A stretch of 11,723 bases of DNA, from the NCBI GenBank assembly GCA_002381565.1, contig DFWZ01000055.1, positions 1-11,723 on the forward strand. The letters are read 5' to 3'. Positions 6,539-11,723 of the stretch are shown piece by piece. Origin of the DNA: Gallionella sp. UBA4121. Its GTDB lineage: Bacteria; Pseudomonadota; Gammaproteobacteria; Burkholderiales; Gallionellaceae. Each line of letters begins with the position of its first letter. Positions within the stretch are counted from its first letter, which is position 1. The position numbers and the translations under genes were made by a program. A model generated the notes under the pieces. It was not told the DNA's origin, made no database searches, and saw nothing but the letters and a program-made list of their open reading frames with translations.

Positions 6539-7921
6539 AATTACTTTTCCCGGATTCATCAGCCCACTCGGGTCAAGCGCATGCTTGATGGTGCGCATCA
6601 GCTCGAGCTCCAACGGATCTTTGTAGTCGCGGATGGTTACTCTTTTGAGCTGCCCCAACCCGTGTTCGGCGCTGATGCTGCCATTGAGTTTTCCCACCAC
6701 TTCGTAAACGATGCGGTTCACCTCGGCTTCGTGCTGAGTTATAAAGGCAGCATTAACAGATGCGTCCGACATTGAGGCGTTGTAGTGAATATTGCCATCG
6801 CCCATATGCCCGAACGCAACGATGCGTATCTCTTTAAATCGTTCGCGCAATGCGCTGCCAGCCTGTGCAATGAAATCCGCGACGCGGCTCACGGGAACTG
6901 CGATATCGTGTTTGATGCTCACACCTTCACGCTTTTGCGCCTCGCTGATATTTTTGCGCAGCCGCCACCAGCGTTCCGCCTGCCGGGCATCGCCGGCAAC
7001 AGCAAATTCAAGCACCCCGAAGCTCTGCAGCGCGTCGCGCAGTGCGGTTTGCGGCACATCATCCAACTTGATCAGCAAATACCATTCATATGGCTGATCG
7101 AACGGTTCCTGCGTATCTTCAATATGCTTGAAAACCATATCCAGACAGTTCCGGGAAATGATCTCGAAACCGCTCAACGTCTGGCCGCAAGTTGAGCGCA
7201 TATAGGCCAGCAAATTCACCGCCACTTCCGGACTGGCTATGGCCACGCAGGCCGTGACATTGGCTTTCGGGCGCGGGAATAACTTCAGCACCGCCGCCGT
7301 GATGATACCCAGCGTCCCTTCCGCCCCGACAAATAATTGTTTCAAATCATAGCCGGTATTGTCCTTGCGCAAGGCTCGCAGGCCGTTCCAGATGCGACCA
7401 TCCGGCAGCACCACTTCCAGTCCCAGCACCAGATCGCGTGCGCTGCCATAGCGCAATACACCGATTCCTCCTGCGTTGGTGGAAAGATTACCGCCGATTT
7501 CGCAATGCGGTGCGATCGCCGTCAGACCTAACGGAAACAGGCGATTGACCCCATCTGCGGCCTCAAACAGAGCGGCCAGCTTGCAACCGGCTTCGACCGT
7601 CATGGTGTAGTTGATTGCATCAATCACGCGTATCTGATTCAAGCGCGAGAGATTCAATACGATTTGCCGGCCAACAGGCAAGGGCACGGAAGCACCGCAC
7701 AAGCTGGTATTGCCGCCCTGCGGAACAATGAAAATCTGCCGTGCTGCACACAGCTTGACGATTTCCGAGACCTGGCGGGTAGAGGATGGAAAAACAACAG
7801 CCAGCGCATCACCCGAATAGCGACCGCGCCAGTCTGTGCAATATGGCTTTGCCGCGACTCCCGTCAGCAGCCACTCGCTACCAACTACAGCCGCCGCGGC
7901 ATGAATAAATTCAGCTGACAT
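6536..7921 (-). CDS. FAD-binding oxidoreductase, GlcD / D-2-hydroxyglutarate dehydrogenase type
   Basis: A 461-residue flavoprotein of the VAO/PCMH superfamily that oxidises a D-2-hydroxyacid to the 2-oxoacid. The N-terminal half is the FAD domain: PQGGNTSLCGASVP (67-80), GGNLSTNAGG (143-152) and GAEGTLGI (199-206) are its usual nucleotide-binding blocks. The C-terminal FAD-oxidase domain carries KHDIAVPVSRV (337-347), GHMGDGNIHYN (371-381) and AEHGLG (418-423); H372, H379, E419 and H420 match the metal/substrate-binding set of D2HGDH. It ends in the typical MNPGKVI. Length fits the family (about 460-480). Candidate substrates are D-2-hydroxyglutarate, D-lactate or glycolate; the sequence does not separate these, and no glcE or glcF partner is adjacent, which favours a stand-alone D2HGDH-like enzyme over a glycolate oxidase subunit. 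The Shine-Dalgarno before the ATG is weak. It follows priA by 59 bp. Confidence 0.88.
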   Translation of the reverse strand: MSAEFIHAAAAVVGSEWLLTGVAAKPYCTDWRGRYSGDALAVVFPSSTRQVSEIVKLCAARQIFIVPQGGNTSLCGASVPLPVGRQIVLNLSRLNQIRVIDAINYTMTVEAGCKLAALFEAADGVNRLFPLGLTAIAPHCEIGGNLSTNAGGIGVLRYGSARDLVLGLEVVLPDGRIWNGLRALRKDNTGYDLKQLFVGAEGTLGIITAAVLKLFPRPKANVTACVAIASPEVAVNLLAYMRSTCGQTLSGFEIISRNCLDMVFKHIEDTQEPFDQPYEWYLLIKLDDVPQTALRDALQSFGVLEFAVAGDARQAERWWRLRKNISEAQKREGVSIKHDIAVPVSRVADFIAQAGSALRERFKEIRIVAFGHMGDGNIHYNASMSDASVNAAFITQHEAEVNRIVYEVVGKLNGSISAEHGLGQLKRVTIRDYKDPLELELMRTIKHALDPSGLMNPGKVI

Positions 7922-7980
7922 TCAGTTTACCGTTTGTTTAAAGTTCAGATTCGACACACATTCTAATGCCCTTTGCGACT

Positions 7981-10179
7981 CTAAAACTCCAGCGGGTCAA
8001 TGTCCAGCGAGCAATGCAATTTATGAGCAGGCAACTCATCCAGCAATGGCTGCCAGGCACGCAGGAATTGCTGCAAAACTTTTCGCGACGCGGCCTGTAT
8101 CAACAGCTGTGCGCGTATATGGTTGGCCCGGCGTGCAAGCGACGCGGGAACCACGCCGAGGATTTCAACCGGATGTTTCAATTCGATGGCAACCGTTCTG
8201 GCGCGGGTCAAATAGGCATATACCTCACCCTCATTGATACCCTCTGCACGCAGCATGGCCTGAAATACGAACGGCGGGAAACCAGCCATCTGCCGCTCGG
8301 CCAGCAGCATCGCTGCCCAGCCTTCGAAGTCGTGGTTCTGCAAACAGCGAAACAGCGGATGATCCGGAAAAGCCGTCTGGATCAACACTTCGCCTGGCTT
8401 GTCCGCGCGTCCGGCACGCCCGGAAACCTGCATCAGCTGGGCGAACAATTTTTCTGATGCGCGAAAATCTGAGCTATACAGCGCGCTGTCAGGATTCAAC
8501 ACCCCCACCAGCGTCAGCGCCGGGAAATCATGGCCCTTGGCCAGCATCTGCGTACCGACCAGTATGTCCACCTCATTCGCGTGAATCTGCTCGCGCATGC
8601 GCTGCCAGTCGCGTTTGTTGCGCGTGCTGTCCCTGTCCACCCGCAGAATGCGCGCATCGGGAAATCTCGCCTGCAATACGCCCTCCACTCGCTGCGTGCC
8701 GCTGCCGACGGGGAGCAATTCTGCGTGACCGCAACCAGGGCAGGCATTCGGCAGCCGCAACTGATAGCCACAATGATGACATCTTAACCGTTTATCCTTG
8801 AGATGCAGCACCATCTTGCCCGCGCAATGTTTGCAATCGGACAGCCAGCCGCATTCAGTACACATCAGCACGGGCGCATAGCCGCGGCGGTTGATGAACA
8901 GCAGGCTTTGTTCCCCACGCTCAATACGCAGCCCGACCTCGCGCAACAACTTTTCGCTGATACCGTCAGTCATCACCGTCTGGTTAATATTGATGCAATC
9001 CACTTTGGGCAATCGCGCATCGGTCTGTGCGCGCCCTGTCAGTCTGAGCAGCCGATAACGCCCGTGCTGGGCATTGTGATAACTCTCAAGTGACGGCGTC
9101 GCTGAGCCCAGCACAATAGGCACGCCGCTCTGACTTGCGCGAAAAATTGCCACGTCCCTGGCCGAGTAACGCAGTCCGTCTTGTTGTTTGAACGAGCTGT
9201 CGTGCTCTTCATCGACGATGATCAGCGAGAGTGCAGGCATCTCGGTGAACACTGACAATCGTGTACCGAGCACGATCTGCGCTGCGCCTGCCTGTGCCTG
9301 TTGCCAGTTATTAAGGCGCTCATTTTCAGACAGACCACTGTGCAGGCTGACAAGCGAGGCGTCGGGAAACCGGCTATGAAAATAGCCTTCCAGTTGCGGC
9401 GTGAGGTTGATCTCTGGCACCAGCAGCAGCACCTGCCCGCCTCGCTGCAACACGTAGTCCATCAGATGCACGTACACTTCTGTCTTGCCGCTGCCGGTAA
9501 TGCCGTGCAGCAGAAAACATCTGAAACCTGCGGATTGGGTGACAGCATCCACCGCCTGCTGCTGCTCAGACGTGAGCAGGTGCGCATTGGCGAGAGTATG
9601 CGCCGAAATTTTCTCTCCTTCCACGCTGGCGGTGGAGAGGGCAGAAGCATCGCATTGCTCGATCCACCCCTCCGCCATCAGCATCTTCAACTGCGCGCCC
9701 GCTGTTGCCGACAAGAGTTTAAGTTGAGCCAGATTACAGGGCTGTTCTGCCAGCTTCTCCAGGATGCGTCGCGCGACAACTTTGCGTTTCGGGAAAATGG
9801 CCAGGTCGAGCGCCGCACCGCTCACCGTCAACCGGTAATGCGGGGCGGGTTTACTGGTTACCGGCTTGTCCGAACGCAGCCGGGTCGGCAGGGCCGACAG
9901 CACCGTTGGCCCGATTGGATAATGGTAATAATCGCTGCAAAATCGCAGCAGATGAAGCAAGTTAGCCGATAATGGCGCACTGTCGTGCAAGACCTGAACC
10001 ACCGGCTTGATGCGATCAAGTGGCACATCGGTAGTTTCAACGCACTCCATCACCACGCCGACCATCTCGCGGCGCCTGAACGGCACGATGACGCGCTGTC
10101 CCGCCACCACGGCTTCATCCACCGTGTAATCAAACAAGGTGGGCAGCGGAACATCAAGAGCGACGCGAACGATGGGCAT
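7981..10179 (-). CDS. priA: Primosomal replication protein N' (PriA helicase)
   Basis: A 732-residue superfamily 2 helicase, the usual length. PriA recognises stalled or repaired replication forks, unwinds the lagging arm and starts DnaB reloading. The N-terminus MPIVRVALDVPLPTLFDY is the typical 3'-DNA-binding domain. Walker A is GITGSGKTEVY (226-236), the DEAH-type box is IIVDEEHDSSF with DEEH at 323-326, and LGSATPSLES (357-366) is motif III. The inserted zinc-binding region has all eight cysteines: C440, C443, C449, C452, C467, C470, C480 and C483. Motifs V and VI follow (GTQMLAKGHDFPALTLVGVL; QVSGRAGRADKPG). The C-terminus DIDPLEF is the common end of proteobacterial PriA. The protein appears intact. 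The gene is preceded by a ~130-bp spacer with a possible extended -10 element and by the unrelated AT-rich cassette. Confidence 0.97.
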   Translation of the reverse strand: MPIVRVALDVPLPTLFDYTVDEAVVAGQRVIVPFRRREMVGVVMECVETTDVPLDRIKPVVQVLHDSAPLSANLLHLLRFCSDYYHYPIGPTVLSALPTRLRSDKPVTSKPAPHYRLTVSGAALDLAIFPKRKVVARRILEKLAEQPCNLAQLKLLSATAGAQLKMLMAEGWIEQCDASALSTASVEGEKISAHTLANAHLLTSEQQQAVDAVTQSAGFRCFLLHGITGSGKTEVYVHLMDYVLQRGGQVLLLVPEINLTPQLEGYFHSRFPDASLVSLHSGLSENERLNNWQQAQAGAAQIVLGTRLSVFTEMPALSLIIVDEEHDSSFKQQDGLRYSARDVAIFRASQSGVPIVLGSATPSLESYHNAQHGRYRLLRLTGRAQTDARLPKVDCININQTVMTDGISEKLLREVGLRIERGEQSLLFINRRGYAPVLMCTECGWLSDCKHCAGKMVLHLKDKRLRCHHCGYQLRLPNACPGCGHAELLPVGSGTQRVEGVLQARFPDARILRVDRDSTRNKRDWQRMREQIHANEVDILVGTQMLAKGHDFPALTLVGVLNPDSALYSSDFRASEKLFAQLMQVSGRAGRADKPGEVLIQTAFPDHPLFRCLQNHDFEGWAAMLLAERQMAGFPPFVFQAMLRAEGINEGEVYAYLTRARTVAIELKHPVEILGVVPASLARRANHIRAQLLIQAASRKVLQQFLRAWQPLLDELPAHKLHCSLDIDPLEF

Positions 10180-10205
10180 GTAGAGTGGATTTACAGAATG
10201 GTGTG

Positions 10206-10214
10206 ATTATCGCA
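10206..10214 (-). promoter_or_regulatory. Possible extended -10 promoter element for priA
   Basis: Minus-strand TGCGATAAT (10214-10206) fits the extended -10 pattern TGnTATAAT with one mismatch, about 26 bp before the priA ATG. No good -35 box sits at the right distance, as extended -10 promoters can allow. The rest of the 10180-10310 spacer shows no gene and no obvious terminator. Confidence 0.27.
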
Positions 10215-10310
10215 GAGTACAAACAAAACCATTTGTCTATGATGTAATAATGGTCATAGGTTGTGCAGCCCGCTCACAGGCCGTTTAAAATACGCGCGTG
10301 GCGTCGCACT

Positions 10311-10643
10311 CTAGTGCTTCGAAACTTGGACTATTTGAGCGGGTCTTGAAGGAGATGTATGTTTATTAGGTAAGCCCGGCTCAGCGGCAACGCGGTATAT
10401 GCCGTAACCTGCCAGCCCAATGACTGTGCCTGCTACAACAAATGGCGCGGCACCAATGGTAATAGCGGTTCCCGCAATTGCGAGACCGCCAGAACCTACC
10501 GCGGCAAACGTTGCCCCACCAACTATGGCACCACTTACTGCTGCGCCGCTAGCCTTGATGGCCTCCGACCTCTTGCCTTCCGCGTGAGCAGTAGAGACAA
10601 TAAAAAAGATCGAAACTACGATGACAAAAAACCTAGTCTTCAT
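10311..10643 (-). CDS. Small exported glycine-rich protein of unknown function
   Basis: Read from the ATG at 10643 this is 110 residues: MKTRFFVIVVSIFFIVSTAHA is a clear signal peptide (cleavage after AHA), so the ATG is preferred over a GTG at 10673 that would put ten residues ahead of it; GGAG lies just before the ATG. The mature protein begins EGKRSEAIKASGAA and then has two long small-residue hydrophobic segments rich in Gly and Ala (SGAIVGGATFAAVGSGGLAI; TITIGAAPFVVAGTVIGLAG), separated by a short turn, and a polar tail ending VQVSKH. The GxxxG-like spacing recalls glycine-zipper proteins that pack or oligomerise in membranes; this is a resemblance, not a family assignment. It is the second gene of a pair: the 217-aa gene ends 30 bp before this ATG. 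Cellular role unknown. Confidence 0.65.
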   Translation of the reverse strand: MKTRFFVIVVSIFFIVSTAHAEGKRSEAIKASGAAVSGAIVGGATFAAVGSGGLAIAGTAITIGAAPFVVAGTVIGLAGYGIYRVAAEPGLPNKHTSPSRPAQIVQVSKH

Positions 10644-10672
10644 AAACTCCACTTTGAGATGAACTATATTCA

Positions 10673-11326
10673 CTATTCAGACCTTATCGACAAAAGAGAA
10701 GCATCAATTCTATTGTCATCCACCAGTCCATAGACTATCAAGTTGCAACCCATTTGGATATTGCCGCACTTTTTTAAGACCTCATGTTTTTGAGACTCAG
10801 GTATTTCTGAAATATCGACAACAAGTGGATTTGCATCGTTTGAATTTTTCCTCAGATAGAATACATTCATTATGTATTGACCGAGACCTTCAATACCAAC
10901 CTTTCTACCTTGTAACGAAGATCCTCCAACTTTAAAATCATCTATATCTATCATTTCATCTAAATCCGACTGCGCAAGAACACTGCCTTTTTTTACTGCT
11001 TCTGAATAGTAGGCTGCTAAGATTTTTTGCTCTTCATGACAGTAGTCGGCGGCTATCTCGGCATGTGAAAGATTCACTGTTATTAAGTCCTGCTTCTCAC
11101 TGCCCCGAACTTTCTTATTTATATAGTCATGTAGTTTTTTGCAGCGATCTTTTGATGAACCATTTAAGATTTTTTGCCAGTAAAGGTCGTTATCTAATGC
11201 TTGAAAAACAGCAGTAACCTTTTCAAACTCGTGGATTCTTTTATCCAAAGCAGAACTATCTTTTGATGATGCCATAGCATTAGTGGCTAAAACAGAAAGT
11301 AACATCATTAAAATAATGCTTCGCAT
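10673..11326 (-). CDS. Exported protein of unknown function with a possible OB-like C-terminal domain
   Basis: A 217-residue protein starting MRSIILMMLLSVLATNAMAS, a typical signal peptide (cleavage after AMA), so it is exported. Residues ~25-125 are mostly polar helices with C62 and C96. From about residue 130 the pattern changes to alternating strands: LQGRKVGIEGLGQYIMNVFY, then NPLVVDISEIP, then CNLIVYGLVDDNRIDASLLSI, with C187 and C194 nearby. A five-strand arrangement ending in a GxV turn and a final strand is reminiscent of an OB fold; this is my reading, not a recognised family. The four mature cysteines could form two disulfides. The coding sequence is clearly more AT-rich than the genes to its left, with codons such as TTT, AAA and ATA, suggesting acquisition from elsewhere. 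A G-run (GGGGGG) precedes the ATG. Its TAG overlaps a GTG of the downstream frame. Confidence 0.75.
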   Translation of the reverse strand: MRSIILMMLLSVLATNAMASSKDSSALDKRIHEFEKVTAVFQALDNDLYWQKILNGSSKDRCKKLHDYINKKVRGSEKQDLITVNLSHAEIAADYCHEEQKILAAYYSEAVKKGSVLAQSDLDEMIDIDDFKVGGSSLQGRKVGIEGLGQYIMNVFYLRKNSNDANPLVVDISEIPESQKHEVLKKCGNIQMGCNLIVYGLVDDNRIDASLLSIRSE

Positions 11327-11371
11327 TACAACCCCCCATATTTGTCATTGGCTCTTCACCATAATTAAACA

Positions 11372-11392
11372 ATTGTATCGTATTCGTACAAT
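11372..11392. promoter_or_regulatory. Inverted repeat upstream of the exported pair, possible operator
   Basis: ATTGTA (11372-11377) and TACAAT (11387-11392) are inverted copies 9 nt apart, about 46 bp before the ATG of the 217-aa gene in AT-rich DNA where its promoter should be. Spacing of half-sites by ~15 bp centre to centre is not a full helical turn, so an operator is only a possibility. Confidence 0.25.
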
Positions 11393-11406
11393 ATGCACCC
11401 CCCTAA

Positions 11407-11422
11407 AAATCAGCGCTGATTT
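11407..11422. repeat. Exact 16-nt palindrome
   Basis: AAATCAGCGCTGATTT is its own reverse complement. It lies just before the first T-run/AAGGAG element. It has no loop, so as DNA it suits a dimeric regulator site; as RNA it would form only a short hairpin. Confidence 0.6.
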
Positions 11423-11432
11423 CCGGTTGGGC

Positions 11433-11451
11433 TTTTTGTTTGTAAGGAGTC
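11433..11451 (+). repeat. T-run/AAGGAG direct repeat, copy 1
   Basis: TTTTTGTTTGTAAGGAGTC is identical over 19 nt to 11699-11717. Similarity extends left into TTTCCGG (11420-11426 here, 11685-11691 in copy 2) with a one-base length difference and a few changes, so the repeated unit is about 32 nt. Copy 1 lacks most of the complementary left arm that makes copy 2 a hairpin. Confidence 0.8.
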
Positions 11452-11479
11452 GGGAGCCTGTCCTGAGCTTGTCGAAGGG
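11452..11479. repeat. Dispersed intergenic repeat of the TTCGACAAGCTCAGGA type
   Basis: GAGCCTGTCCTGAGCTTGTC continues into GAAGGG; on the other strand this reads CCCTTCGACAAGCTCAGGAC followed by AGGC. From memory, short elements with the core TTCGACA-GCTCAGG occur many times between genes in a range of beta- and gammaproteobacteria. Only one copy is in the window, so the dispersed nature is from prior knowledge and not shown here. It abuts repeat copy 1 directly. Confidence 0.55.
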
Positions 11480-11590
11480 AATGACCTACTTTAACTCCGC
11501 CTGATATCTGTCATTTGTGTCGTTGCTAGCCGCTCGCTCAGATTTCGCAGGCGGCTTGTGACTCCAACCTATATTTTGTTTTAACGTCTC

Positions 11591-11630
11591 GCCACAAGGG
11601 CTGCATAACCTCAGTTGTGCAGCCTTTGGC
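11591..11630. repeat. Strong hairpin of unknown role
   Basis: AAGGGCTGCATAAC (11596-11609) pairs with GTTGTGCAGCCTTT (11614-11627) across a CTCA tetraloop: 14 pairs including two G-U pairs as plus-strand RNA, extendable by GCC/GGC at the base with a small bulge. Only a short T-run (TTT then GG) follows, so it is a poor terminator. It could be a structured RNA or an mRNA-stabilising element. Confidence 0.5.
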
Positions 11631-11662
11631 ACTGCGTTCAAGCAGGTCAACATTAAATTCTA

Positions 11663-11710
11663 TACAAACAAAAAACCCCCACCGTTTCCGGAGGGGGTTT
11701 TTTGTTTGTA
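11663..11710. terminator. Bidirectional rho-independent terminator with 18-bp perfect stem
   Basis: TACAAACAAAAAACCCCC (11663-11680) and GGGGGTTTTTTGTTTGTA (11693-11710) are perfect inverted copies around a 12-nt centre that can add three pairs (CCG/CGG). The C5/G5 core flanked by A6 on one side and T6 on the other gives a U-tract in either direction, the standard layout of a two-way terminator between genes. Confidence 0.85.
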
Positions 11711-11717
11711 AGGAGTC
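11699..11717 (+). repeat. T-run/AAGGAG direct repeat, copy 2
   Basis: TTTTTGTTTGTAAGGAGTC, identical to 11433-11451. Here it forms the right arm of the long terminator hairpin and continues through AAGGAG to TCTGACGA at the window edge. A ribosome binding site for the next plus-strand gene is plausible. Confidence 0.8.
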
Positions 11718-11723
11718 TGACGA

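Larger units (their letters stand above)
11327..11723. other. Right-end intergenic region, repeat-rich, no convincing gene
   Basis: About 400 bp without a supportable coding region. From left to right it holds AT-rich sequence suited to a promoter for the 217-aa gene, with an ATTGTA-N9-TACAAT inverted repeat at 11372-11392; a run of six C (11398-11403); a 16-nt palindrome; the first copy of a T-run/AAGGAG element; a TCCTGAGCTTGTCGAAGG-type repeat; a weak 6-bp hairpin (AGCCGC 11528-11533, GCGGCT 11551-11556); a strong 14-bp hairpin; and a long bidirectional terminator-like hairpin ending in a second AAGGAG. The final AAGGAGTCTGACGA would suit a ribosome binding site for a plus-strand gene starting just past the window, which cannot be tested here. 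Confidence 0.6.

Noticed and set aside
9301..9972. 223-aa plus-strand open frame opposite priA
   Set aside because: Antisense to the conserved helicase core of PriA, with a Gln/His/Arg-rich translation and no motif.
10311..11326. Toxin-antitoxin pair
   Set aside because: Both products have signal peptides and neither looks like a DNA-binding antitoxin or a known toxin fold; size and export argue against a classical system.
11283..11504. 73-aa plus-strand frame over the start of the 217-aa gene and the repeats
   Set aside because: It overlaps the signal-peptide region of the 217-aa gene and crosses the dispersed repeat; no ribosome site or recognisable motif.
11486..11653. 55-codon minus-strand frame (ATG at 11653, TAG at 11488-11486) in the right-end spacer
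   Set aside because: No Shine-Dalgarno, no motif, and it runs through the 14-bp hairpin and the 6-bp inverted repeat; the composition looks non-coding. It could be revived by a conserved homolog.
11388..11717. CRISPR-like array
   Set aside because: Only two copies of a 19-nt unit, 266 bp apart and containing a terminator T-run; no regular spacing and no cas gene.

Overview
The window reads like a stretch of a betaproteobacterial chromosome. This is an inference from protein style: an ActP/DUF485 acetate pair, a PriA ending in DIDPLEF, and a D-2-hydroxyacid dehydrogenase-type flavoprotein. I could not search a database, so genus is not assigned. Most of the window has a moderately high GC, but about 10.68-11.40 kb is visibly richer in A+T and looks different from its surroundings.

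Layout. At the left edge, on the plus strand, is the end of a DUF485 membrane protein overlapped by four bases by an acetate/cation symporter (actP), closed by a clear rho-independent terminator at 1947-1975. Every other gene from 2016 to 11326 lies on the minus strand. In transcription order (right to left) they are: a two-gene AT-rich cassette of exported proteins of unknown function (217 aa, then a glycine-rich 110 aa protein); primosomal helicase PriA; an FAD-binding oxidoreductase of the GlcD/D2HGDH family; a NYN-domain putative RNase with a C-terminal OST-HTH/LOTUS domain; a start-less small reading frame with a C-terminal membrane segment; an exported SGNH hydrolase-like protein; a cNMP/CBS/DUF294 putative nucleotidyltransferase that starts at TTG; and a DEDDh exonuclease whose ATG overlaps the stop of the DUF294 gene.

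How the genes may work together. DUF485 with ActP is the standard acetate-uptake pair. The DUF294 protein and the DnaQ-like exonuclease are translationally coupled and converge on actP; from memory this neighbourhood recurs in proteobacteria, suggesting a link to acetate or carbon signalling. PriA, the flavoprotein and the NYN protein are codirectional, with spacers of 60-70 bp, and need not share a function.

The last ~400 bp hold no convincing gene but a dense set of repeats: an exact 16-nt palindrome, two related copies of a hairpin/T-run/AAGGAG element, a TCCTGAGCTTGTCGAAGG-type dispersed repeat, a 14-bp hairpin, and an 18-bp perfect-stem bidirectional terminator. No tRNA, rRNA, CRISPR array, transposase or integrase was seen. 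I do not see a defined new defence or biosynthetic system; the best leads are the AT-rich exported pair, the repeat-laden right end and the orphan membrane frame.
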